Below are positions 8,036 through 13,883 of a stretch of 14,573 bases of DNA, in pieces. Where the stretch lies: positions 1 through 14,573 of the forward strand of contig DATKEG010000227.1 of NCBI GenBank assembly GCA_035544515.1. The letters are read 5' to 3'. The notes under the pieces are model-generated. The model saw nothing but the letters and a program-made list of their open reading frames with translations. It was not told the origin of the DNA and did not search any database. The stretch is from DATKEG01 sp035544515. Lineage in GTDB: Bacteria; Acidobacteriota; Vicinamibacteria; Fen-336. Position numbers and translations under genes: made by a program. Within the stretch, counting starts at the first letter, position 1. Each line of letters opens with the position of its first letter.

Positions 8036-8827
8036 ATGTCCGACGGAAGCACCCTGCGCATCGCCGCGGTCGGCGACATCCACTGCTCCCGCACCTCGCC
8101 CGGGAGCCTGCAGCCCTTGTTTGCGGAAGCGGCGCGCCAGGCCGACGTCCTCGTGCTCTGCGGCGACCTCACCGACTACGGATTGCCCGAGGAAGCGCGC
8201 CTGCTCGTGCGCGAGCTCGAAGGCGCCGGCAAGCTGCCGGTGCTGGCCGTCTCCGGCAACCACGACCACGAGTCCGGCCGCATCGAGGAGGTCCTCGACA
8301 TCCTCCGCGCGGGAGGCGTCCAGCTCCTCGACGGTGAAGGGGTCGAGGTCGGCGGCGTCGGCTTCGCGGGGGCGAAGGGGTACGGCGGCGGGTTCGGGCA
8401 GCGTGCGATCGAGCCCTGGGGCGAAGCCGTGACCAAGCAGTTCGTGCAGGAGGCGGTGCGGGAGGCGCTCGCCTTGGAGTCCGGCCTGGCTCGCCTGCGC
8501 CTGCCCCAGCGCGTGGCCGTGCTGCACTACTCGCCCATCCAGGAGACCGTGCTGGGCGACCCGGCGGACCTCTACCCCTTCCTCGGCAGCAGCCGCCTCG
8601 AGGAGCCGCTCAACCGCTTCAAGGTCGCGGCCTGCTTCCATGGTCACGCGCACCGCGGGCGCCCGGAGGGCCGCACCAGCGCGGGGGTTCCGGTCTACAA
8701 CGTGGCGCTGCCCGTGCTCAGGGCCGCGTGGCCCGACCGGCCGCCGCTGCGCATCCTGGAGCTGCCGGTCAACCCGCCCTTCGAGGAGCAGCGCGTGGCG
8801 GACCGCCGGGCCGCCGGCGCCCGCTGA
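8036..8827 (+). CDS. calcineurin-like metallophosphoesterase
   Basis: A 263-residue soluble protein with the full metal-binding motif set of the calcineurin-like phosphoesterase superfamily: GDIH (residues 13-16), GDLTD (43-47), GNHDH (74-78), LH (163-164) and HGHAHRG (202-208). These ligate two divalent metals and hydrolyse phosphomonoesters or phosphodiesters. The segment YPFLGSSRLEEPLNRF (180-195) just before the last motif looks like a subfamily signature I have seen in uncharacterised stand-alone members, with no known substrate. The start ATG has a weak GAGG ten bases upstream. It is the second gene after the nucleotidyltransferase, same strand, and converges with the cupin gene. Cyclic nucleotide, nucleotide or phosphoprotein substrates are all possible. 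Confidence 0.88.
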   Translation: MSDGSTLRIAAVGDIHCSRTSPGSLQPLFAEAARQADVLVLCGDLTDYGLPEEARLLVRELEGAGKLPVLAVSGNHDHESGRIEEVLDILRAGGVQLLDGEGVEVGGVGFAGAKGYGGGFGQRAIEPWGEAVTKQFVQEAVREALALESGLARLRLPQRVAVLHYSPIQETVLGDPADLYPFLGSSRLEEPLNRFKVAACFHGHAHRGRPEGRTSAGVPVYNVALPVLRAAWPDRPPLRILELPVNPPFEEQRVADRRAAGAR

Positions 8828-8848
8828 ACGGACGGCCGGCGCCCGAGA

Positions 8849-8886
8849 GCCCTCGACGACCGGGGCGGGCGACGGGCGGCGAGGGC
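8849..8886. terminator. weak inverted repeat between convergent genes
   Basis: GCCCTCG (8849-8855) and CGAGGGC (8880-8886) are exact complements with a 24-base loop, between the phosphoesterase stop and the cupin stop. It could serve both directions as a GC-rich terminator, but the long loop and lack of a T-run make this tentative. Confidence 0.25.
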
Positions 8887-8890
8887 CGGG

Positions 8891-9247
8891 CTACTTCCGG
8901 TGGAAGTAGGTGTCGGTGCCGTCGAGCCAGTCCTGCCGGATCGGGCTGAAGACGTCGATGTCCACCGTCCGTTCCACCGCTTCCGCGCGGTGGGGGACGT
9001 CGGGCGGGATGAGCAGGAAGCTGCCGGCCGTGAGCAGCACCTCCGTCTCGGGCCGTCCGACCCACAGCTTCATGGCGCCTTCCAGGATCCAGGTGATCTG
9101 CTCGCTCACGTGCGAGTGCGTGGGCACCACCGCGCCCTTCTCGAGCACCACGCGCGCGATCATCTCGTGGCGGCCGGTCACCACCTGGCGGGTGATGTGT
9201 TCGGTCACGCGCTCGACCGGCACTCCTTCCCAGCGCAAGGCCTGCAT
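8891..9247 (-). CDS. single-domain cupin protein
   Basis: A 118-residue protein forming one cupin barrel. Motif 1 is visible as GAVVPTHSHVSEQ (residues 38-50; H44, H46 and E49/Q50 as metal ligands) ending at EG (56-57). Motif 2 is GSFLLIPPDVPH (75-86, with H86 the fourth ligand). Small cupins of the HSHxxEQ type bind a metal and act as isomerases, dioxygenases or ligand sensors; the activity cannot be assigned. The start is well supported: GGAGGT lies six bases before the ATG. It has its own promoter-like element and a terminator-like hairpin behind it, so it seems to be transcribed alone. No regulator domain is attached. Confidence 0.88.
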   Translation of the reverse strand: MQALRWEGVPVERVTEHITRQVVTGRHEMIARVVLEKGAVVPTHSHVSEQITWILEGAMKLWVGRPETEVLLTAGSFLLIPPDVPHRAEAVERTVDIDVFSPIRQDWLDGTDTYFHRK

Positions 9248-9265
9248 CGGACCACCTCCGCGCGC

Positions 9266-9274
9266 AGTCTAGCA
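9266..9274 (-). promoter_or_regulatory. putative extended -10 promoter element for the cupin gene
   Basis: On the minus strand TGCTAGACT matches TGnTAnnnT and lies 18 bases before the cupin ATG, just upstream of its GGAGGT. No clear -35 hexamer is present. Confidence 0.35.
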
Positions 9275-9299
9275 GCCGGCCGACGCGGGAGACGACCGG

Positions 9300-9319
9300 G
9301 GCCGGGCAAACGCCCGGCC
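9300..9319 (-). terminator. perfect 8-bp GC hairpin after the PAP2 gene
   Basis: GGCCGGGC (9300-9307) and GCCCGGCC (9312-9319) pair perfectly around a four-base loop. It begins one base past the PAP2 stop on the minus strand, where a terminator would be expected, and upstream of the cupin promoter element. No T-run follows, so termination would depend on stem strength or Rho. Confidence 0.45.
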
Positions 9320-9320
9320 G

Positions 9321-10229
9321 TCAGACGCGCGCGCGCTCCCCGGCGGCGGCACCCGGTGTGGCCGTTTCCCCCGGCGCCCGCGTGGCTCGCAGCAGGCGCA
9401 TGCGCCGGTGCACCTCGTAGACGGCGGTGGTGGTGGCCAGCCACACCAGCCCGGCCGACAGCCCGGCCACGATGTCGGAGAACCAGTGCACGCCGAGGTA
9501 GATCCGCGAGAGGCTGATCGCGCCGGTGAGGCAGCAGGCGAGGGCGACGGCGGCCGACCGCACGCGCCAGCTCGGCGAGGCCCGCATCACGAGGTACACG
9601 ATCGCTCCGAACACGACGAAGGAGCCCATGGCGTGGCCACTCGGGAAGGCATAACTGCTCGAACGCCAGAGCGCCTCGTCCTGGTCGGGACGGGCCCGGG
9701 CGAACAGGACCTTGAGCCAGTCGTTCAGGAGACCGCCTCCCGCGGCGTTCAACACCAGGAAGGCCGCCCAGCGGCGGTGGCCACGCGCCACGAGCACGAC
9801 CGTGATCAGCAGCGCCAGGATGCCCAGGCCGACCCCGGTCCCGAGCAGCGTGAAGACGAGGAAGAAGGTGGTGGCGCCTTCGGTGCGCCGCTCGCGGGCC
9901 TCGCGCCAGACCGCCTGGTCCACGCGCGCGAGCAGCGGGCTGTTCTCCTGCATCAGCTCCGCGAGGAACAGGAACGCGGCGCCGGTGAGCGCGGCGGTGA
10001 CGAAGCCGAGGGTCAGGATGGCGAGGAGCGTCCGGTAGGGATGCAGCGGGCGCAGGCGAGTCGTCCCACGCTCGTACCACACGGCGAAGGTCTCGCGCCG
10101 CAGGATCGCCCGGGCCAGCGCCGCCCACACCGCGCGGATCGCCCGCCAGACGGGGGGGAGCAGGCGGTAGAGCGCGGCCCACAGGGCCAGGAACGCCAGC
10201 AGGAACAGCGCGATGGCCGGGAGGAGCAT
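9321..10229 (-). CDS. PAP2-family membrane phosphatase
   Basis: A 302-residue inner-membrane protein with about six hydrophobic segments: roughly residues 2-22, 67-91, 121-148, 153-170, 200-216 and 226-270, the last probably two helices. The three-part phosphatase signature is complete: KVLFARARP (173-181), PSGH (196-199) and SRIYLGVHWFSD (241-252, with H248 as nucleophile). The family removes phosphate from lipids such as undecaprenyl diphosphate, phosphatidic acid or phosphatidylglycerol phosphate, and the site normally faces the periplasm. The N-terminal ~110 residues before the core are longer than in the smallest PAP2 enzymes, as in LssY/BcrC-like or DedA-linked forms. The start is ATG with AGGGGAAG about five bases upstream. 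Substrate is not assignable. Confidence 0.92.
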   Translation of the reverse strand: MLLPAIALFLLAFLALWAALYRLLPPVWRAIRAVWAALARAILRRETFAVWYERGTTRLRPLHPYRTLLAILTLGFVTAALTGAAFLFLAELMQENSPLLARVDQAVWREARERRTEGATTFFLVFTLLGTGVGLGILALLITVVLVARGHRRWAAFLVLNAAGGGLLNDWLKVLFARARPDQDEALWRSSSYAFPSGHAMGSFVVFGAIVYLVMRASPSWRVRSAAVALACCLTGAISLSRIYLGVHWFSDIVAGLSAGLVWLATTTAVYEVHRRMRLLRATRAPGETATPGAAAGERARV

Positions 10230-10292
10230 GACGACTTCCCCTAGCCTACGACGCCCGGCCGGCCCGCGGGTGCGGCGTCGGAAGGGCGGGGG

Positions 10293-10301
10293 TGCGATAA
10301 T
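10293..10301 (+). promoter_or_regulatory. putative extended -10 promoter element for the PDZ protein
   Basis: TGCGATAAT is one base from the ideal extended -10 (TGnTATAAT aside from G for T at the first hexamer position and one A/T difference). It lies 28 bases before the TTG start, giving a leader of about 20 bases that contains the Shine-Dalgarno. The -35 region is G/C-rich and not recognisable. Confidence 0.45.
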
Positions 10302-10329
10302 CGGGGGCCGTCGACCCTGGAGGTGTGGA

Positions 10330-11412
10330 TTGCGTCAGCTCGATCGCCGCCGTTTCCGTCCCGTGCCGCGGTTGCTGGCCGGCCTGGCCCTGCTCGGCGC
10401 GGGGACGGCGGCGGCCCAGGACAACGCCCCCATCGACGTGATGGTCACCTCGTCCATCGAGAGCTCGAAGGGGCTCAGCCGCATCCTGGCCGGTGCGGCG
10501 GAGGGCGACACGGCCGCCACGGCGCGGGACGTCGAAAAGGCGCTCTCCGGCGCGCGGTGGCTCCGGCTCGTCCCGATCGGCGGCGAGGCCATCGTCCACG
10601 TCGAGCGCCGCTCGCGCATCGAGTCCGCGCGCACCCGCAACAAGGACGGCAAGGAGTCGGTGACCCATCGCTACACCGCCCAGGCGGTCGTGACCCTGGG
10701 CGACTCGCGCCGGAGCATCGAGGCCGAGACCACGCGCACGTACGGCGTGAGCGACACGCGCGACGACGCCACCCACTTCCGGACGCTCGGCAGCGACCTG
10801 GCGGCGAGGGCGTCGGCCGAGATCCTGGCGCGTCTGGACGACCTGCGTCCCGATCGCCCGCTCCACGGCTTCACGCACCAGGCCAAATACCGGATGCTGG
10901 TCCGGGGCGACGGCCTGGAGGTGATCGCGGTGGAGCCGGCAAGCCCGGCCGCGCACGCCGGCCTGCAGCCCGGCGACCGCATCCGGCGCATCGGCAACGA
11001 GAAGGGCACCGACCAGATGAACGCGCTGGTGGCGGAGTGGTGGGTCTCGGCTCCGGGCACGAGGGTCGGCCTCGAGGTCGAGCGCAAGAAGGAGCGCGCG
11101 CCGTTCGAGCTGACCCTGCTGCCCCGCGAGCGGTGGGCCTCGCTGAGAGCGCCCCGCGCGCGAAGCGCCGCACTCGAAGCGCGGCCGGCGCCCGCGTCGC
11201 AGCCGGCGGCCACCCGGGTGAAGGCCGCCGCGGCCGCGCCGGCGCCCGCCGCCGCGGGGAGCGTCGAGCTGAAGCCCGGGATGAGCGAGGGCGAGGTCGT
11301 GCGCGCGCTGGGGCAGCCGCGGAAGAAGGTGGCCTTCGGCGAACGGACGGTGTGGACCTACGACGGCTTCAGCGTGACGTTCACCGGCGGCAAGGTCAGC
11401 TCGCTGAATTGA
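10330..11412 (+). CDS. exported PDZ-domain protein with BamE/SmpA-like C-terminus
   Basis: The TTG start is chosen because GGAGG lies six bases upstream and it yields a typical signal peptide. The 360-residue protein opens with an Arg-rich region (DRRRFRPVPR), a hydrophobic core (LLAGLALLGAGTAAA) and likely cleavage near residue 29 (AAA-QD), so it is periplasmic or surface-located. Residues 35-175 form a domain I do not recognise, with alternating hydrophobic strands and a charged pair VERRSR. Residues about 188-266 are a PDZ domain (LEVIAVEPASPAAHAGLQPG, GDRIRRI), lacking any protease domain. An Ala/Pro linker (276-310) leads to a short SmpA/OmlA-type module (313-360: LKPGMSEGEVVRALGQP, VWTYDGFSVTF), which in BamE binds outer-membrane assembly partners. 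There is no lipobox Cys. A scaffold or envelope-stress role is plausible but unproven. Confidence 0.8.
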   Translation: MRQLDRRRFRPVPRLLAGLALLGAGTAAAQDNAPIDVMVTSSIESSKGLSRILAGAAEGDTAATARDVEKALSGARWLRLVPIGGEAIVHVERRSRIESARTRNKDGKESVTHRYTAQAVVTLGDSRRSIEAETTRTYGVSDTRDDATHFRTLGSDLAARASAEILARLDDLRPDRPLHGFTHQAKYRMLVRGDGLEVIAVEPASPAAHAGLQPGDRIRRIGNEKGTDQMNALVAEWWVSAPGTRVGLEVERKKERAPFELTLLPRERWASLRAPRARSAALEARPAPASQPAATRVKAAAAAPAPAAAGSVELKPGMSEGEVVRALGQPRKKVAFGERTVWTYDGFSVTFTGGKVSSLN

Positions 11413-11427
11413 GGGAGCGGGCCCTCA
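11410..11427. terminator. bidirectional palindrome containing both stop codons
   Basis: TGAGGG (11410-11415) and CCCTCA (11422-11427) pair perfectly around a six-base loop. The left arm begins with the TGA of the PDZ-protein gene, and the right arm ends with the TGA of the leftward transporter gene. The stem would form in both transcripts. No T-run follows on either side. Confidence 0.45.
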
Positions 11428-12681
11428 CCGCACGTCGCGCACGCGGCCCAGCTCGCCGACCAGGATCTGCACCAGCGCGAATGCGACCAGGTAGGTGAGG
11501 GCCATCGCGGCGAACAGCGGCGCGAAGGACAGGTTCGTCACCACCCATCCGATGGCGAGCTGCGAGAGGATCCCGGCCACGCCGCCCAGCGCCCCGCCCA
11601 GCCCGGACACGGTGCCCACGACGTGCGTGGGGAAGACCTCCGCGGGCAGGGTGATGTTGCCCCAGGCGGCGTGGCCGAAGAAGAGCGCGCTCATCACGGC
11701 CAGCGCCAGCGCGGAGCCCTCCACCCGCGTGACCAGGAAGCACAGGACGGGCATGGCCAGCGACACCGCGAGCATGGTGGCCTTGCGCGCGCGGTCGAGC
11801 GACCAGCCGCGCGAGACGAGCCAGCGCGGCATGGCCCCGCTGAAGATGTTGCCGGCGGCGAGCGCCGCGAACGGGATCCAGCCGTAGCGCCCGATGTCGG
11901 CCAGGCTGAAGCCGCGCTCCGACTGCAGGTACTTCGGGATCCAGAAGTTCAGAAAGTAGGACACGGGATCGGTCAGGACGCGGGCCAGGATGCAGCCCCA
12001 CACCGCGCGCATGCCGAGCAGGCGCGCGATCGGCACCGCCGTGGGCGCCGGCTCCGCGCGGGAGTCGCCGAGGATCAGCTCCCGTTCCTCCGCGGTGATC
12101 CGGGCGTGCTCGTGGGGAAGCCGGTAGAACGCGGCCCACACCGCCACCCAGACGAAGCCGAGCGCGCCCGTGACCACGAAGGCCCACCTCCAGCCCCACT
12201 GGAGCGCGATGAAGGACACGATGGGCACGGCCAGCGCCCCGCCCAGCGCGGTGCCCGCGTTGAAGATGCCCACGGCGAGCGCCCGCTCGCGCATGGGGAA
12301 CCACTCCGAGACCGCCTTCACCCCGCCCGGGAAGTTGGCCGGCTCGGCCGCGCCGAGCAGGAAGCGGAAGAACGCGAGCTGCCCCGCCGTGCGCGCGAAG
12401 CCGTGCAGCATGTTGGCCACGGACCAGCTCGACACGAAGATGAGGAAGCTCTTGCGCGTGCCCAGGACGTCCACCAGCCTGCCGCTGACCGCGTACATGA
12501 TCGTGTAGCTGACCAGGAACGCCGAGGTCACGCGCGAGTAGTCCACGTCGGTGAGGCGCAAGTCCTGCTGGATGGTCGCGGCGAGGACGGACAGGGTCTG
12601 CCGGTCGAGGTAGTTCAGCACCGAGGAGAGGCACAACATCCCGGCCACGCCCCAGCGGAGGTTCTTGATCGGCCGGCTCAT
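11425..12681 (-). CDS. MFS transporter, anion:cation symporter (hexuronate-like) type
   Basis: A 418-residue inner-membrane transporter with the twelve-helix MFS pattern. Features typical of the ACS subfamily are NYLDRQTLS in helix 1 (residues 23-31), the loop 2-3 motif GRLVDVLGTRK (67-77), and FLLGAAEPANFPGGVKAVSE (107-126) followed by WFPMRERALAVGIFNAG. Relatives carry hexuronates, sugar acids, sugar phosphates or other organic anions, usually with protons. The ATG at 12681 overlaps the stop of the upstream NagA-like gene by ATGA, so the two are translationally coupled and probably share a pathway. A much longer in-frame extension to 13452 is open only because it runs antiphase through the deacetylase gene and is rejected. 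The exact substrate is unknown. Confidence 0.92.
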   Translation of the reverse strand: MSRPIKNLRWGVAGMLCLSSVLNYLDRQTLSVLAATIQQDLRLTDVDYSRVTSAFLVSYTIMYAVSGRLVDVLGTRKSFLIFVSSWSVANMLHGFARTAGQLAFFRFLLGAAEPANFPGGVKAVSEWFPMRERALAVGIFNAGTALGGALAVPIVSFIALQWGWRWAFVVTGALGFVWVAVWAAFYRLPHEHARITAEERELILGDSRAEPAPTAVPIARLLGMRAVWGCILARVLTDPVSYFLNFWIPKYLQSERGFSLADIGRYGWIPFAALAAGNIFSGAMPRWLVSRGWSLDRARKATMLAVSLAMPVLCFLVTRVEGSALALAVMSALFFGHAAWGNITLPAEVFPTHVVGTVSGLGGALGGVAGILSQLAIGWVVTNLSFAPLFAAMALTYLVAFALVQILVGELGRVRDVR

Positions 12682-13652
12682 GCGCCCTCGACGCGGGTGA
12701 GGGCGAACGTCCGCGCCTGCTCGTCCCACTCGCCCACCACGCGGCCGGCCGGGGAGGCGCCGACGGCGGCGGCGGGCCGGCTCGACGCCATGGCCAGGAC
12801 CTCCGCGATGGGCATCTCCGTCTCGCGCGCCGCGCGGGCGACCGCCTCGTCGAGCGTCAGCGACGAGCCGGCCAGCTTTCCCTCGCCGGGCAGGGTGACC
12901 CGGCCGGACGCGCTCCGCTCGACGGTGAGCTCGCCCAGGGTGTAGCGGCCCGGGGCGGCGGCGGCGGCGGCGGTGGCATCGGTGACCAGGATGGAGCGTG
13001 CGGGCGTCTTCGCGCGGACCATGGCCTTGAGCGTGGCCGCGGGAAGGTGGTGCCCGTCCGCGATGAAGCAGGCGGACAGCCCGTCCGCCGCGAGCTGCTC
13101 CCAGATGAGGTTGGGATGGCGGGGCAGGCCGCCCGTGCAGCCGTTCCCCAGGTGGGTGGACAGGGTGGCGCCCGCCCGCACGCCTTCGCGGATCTCTTCC
13201 GGACTCGCGGCCGAGTGACCGATCGCCACGCGGACGCCCGACGAGACCAGGTGCGCGGTCAGCTCGAGCGCGCCCGGCACCTCCGGGGCGAGCGTGACCA
13301 GGACGATGCGGCCCTCGGCCGCATCCTGGCGGCGCCGGAAGTCGTCGAGTGACGCCGGCCGGAGGTGCGCCGGCGGGTGGGCGCCACGGGCCTCCGTCGG
13401 CGAAAGGTACGGGCCTTCGGCATGGATGCCCAGCATGGCGGGCGACTTCCACCGGGCCAGCACGCGCGCGCAGGCTGCGAACGCCGCGAAAGGCGCGGTG
13501 ATGAGCGTGGGGAGGAAGCGCGTGACGCCCGTCCGGCGAAGGGCGCCGGCCGCCCGGGAGAGGTCGTCTTCGGTCAGCTCGGGACGATTGAAGTCGACGC
13601 CGGCGAAGCCGTTGACCTGAAGGTCGCAGAAGCCCGGTGACTCGACCTTCAT
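12678..13652 (-). CDS. nagA: N-acetylglucosamine-6-phosphate deacetylase-like amidohydrolase, short form
   Basis: A 324-residue amidohydrolase of the NagA family, which removes the acetyl group from N-acetylglucosamine-6-phosphate. Visible are SPGFCDLQVNGFAGVDFN (residues 5-22), HAEGPYLSP (77-85, with metal ligand E79), GHSA (145-148), THLGNG (166-171), ADGHH (198-202) and VTDAT (223-227, catalytic D225). The ATG at 13652 is preferred because a promoter-like pair lies just upstream of it; a GTG at 13706 would precede the expected transcript start and adds only 18 unlike residues. Compared with E. coli NagA (382 aa), about 45-50 N-terminal residues forming part of the beta-sandwich are absent. 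A run of six GCC codons (12954-12971) encodes Ala 228-233 next to D225. It is first in an operon with the MFS transporter. Activity on other N-acyl sugars is possible. Confidence 0.85.
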   Translation of the reverse strand: MKVESPGFCDLQVNGFAGVDFNRPELTEDDLSRAAGALRRTGVTRFLPTLITAPFAAFAACARVLARWKSPAMLGIHAEGPYLSPTEARGAHPPAHLRPASLDDFRRRQDAAEGRIVLVTLAPEVPGALELTAHLVSSGVRVAIGHSAASPEEIREGVRAGATLSTHLGNGCTGGLPRHPNLIWEQLAADGLSACFIADGHHLPAATLKAMVRAKTPARSILVTDATAAAAAAPGRYTLGELTVERSASGRVTLPGEGKLAGSSLTLDEAVARAARETEMPIAEVLAMASSRPAAAVGASPAGRVVGEWDEQARTFALTRVEGA

Positions 13653-13689
13653 GGCGGCGGCAGAGGTCCTTTCCTTTATGGGTCGGGCG

Positions 13690-13719
13690 ACGTTACGGGC
13701 GGGCACCGGCCCAAGTCAA
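13690..13719 (-). promoter_or_regulatory. sigma70-like promoter for nagA-MFS
   Basis: On the minus strand TTGACT (13719-13714) and TAACGT (13695-13690) are 18 bases apart. The expected transcript start, near 13683, lies about 30 bases before the ATG at 13652, supporting that start codon. The -35 is five of six to consensus, the -10 weaker. Confidence 0.5.
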
Positions 13720-13748
13720 GCGCCGAAGCAGGGCTGCAGAAAAGGCGC
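13720..13748. repeat. nested inverted repeat between divergent promoters
   Basis: GCGCC (13720-13724) and GGCGC (13744-13748) flank an inner repeat GCAG-GG-CTGC (13728-13737). It lies directly between the two divergent -35 boxes and next to an AT-rich stretch (ATATTCGATAT, 13757-13767), so it could be an operator. No regulator gene is in the window. Confidence 0.35.
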
Positions 13749-13766
13749 CAGATCATATATTCGATA

Positions 13767-13795
13767 TTGACACCCCGCCCGCTGTGCGTTAGGCT
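13767..13795 (+). promoter_or_regulatory. sigma70-like promoter for the TonB-dependent receptor
   Basis: A perfect TTGACA (13767-13772) and TAGGCT (13790-13795) are separated by the ideal 17 bases. An AT-rich stretch at 13751-13768, unusual in this GC-rich window, lies upstream like an UP element. The expected start near 13802 gives a leader of about 80 bases to the ATG at 13884. Confidence 0.6.
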
Positions 13796-13868
13796 CCGGC
13801 CAATCGCAAATGGCCTCGTTCGGAACTATACCGGGGAGCCTCGCTCTGGGGATCCTCGTCAACCGCCG

Positions 13869-13880
13869 GTCCTGGAGGAC
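13869..13880 (+). promoter_or_regulatory. Shine-Dalgarno within a small hairpin
   Basis: GTCC (13869-13872) and GGAC (13877-13880) pair around TGGA, with the ribosome binding site GGAGG (13874-13878) inside. The ATG follows five bases after GGAGG. The layout closely copies the one before the nucleotidyltransferase gene. Confidence 0.45.
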
Positions 13881-13883
13881 GCG

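Noticed and set aside
2914..8172. A minus-strand open frame of 1752 codons
   Set aside because: It runs out of frame through otsA-otsB and antisense to GH15, the nucleotidyltransferase and part of the phosphoesterase. No domain motif is seen in its translation.
7171..8827. Toxin-antitoxin or defence module
   Set aside because: The nucleotidyltransferase has no HEPN or AbiEi-like partner, and the phosphoesterase is not a known antitoxin. No mobile-element signs surround the pair.
141..10249. A shared TAGGCTAGGG ten-mer on the minus strand near 141-150 and 10239-10248
   Set aside because: Only two copies, one after a stop codon and one about 10 bases before the PAP2 ATG. The latter would leave too short a leader for its Shine-Dalgarno, so neither a promoter nor a repeat family is supported.
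12682..13452. N-terminal extension of the MFS transporter frame to a 675-residue protein
   Set aside because: The extra part is the out-of-frame shadow of the NagA-like gene. The transporter has a proper ATG at 12681 in an ATGA overlap and a normal MFS N-terminus there.
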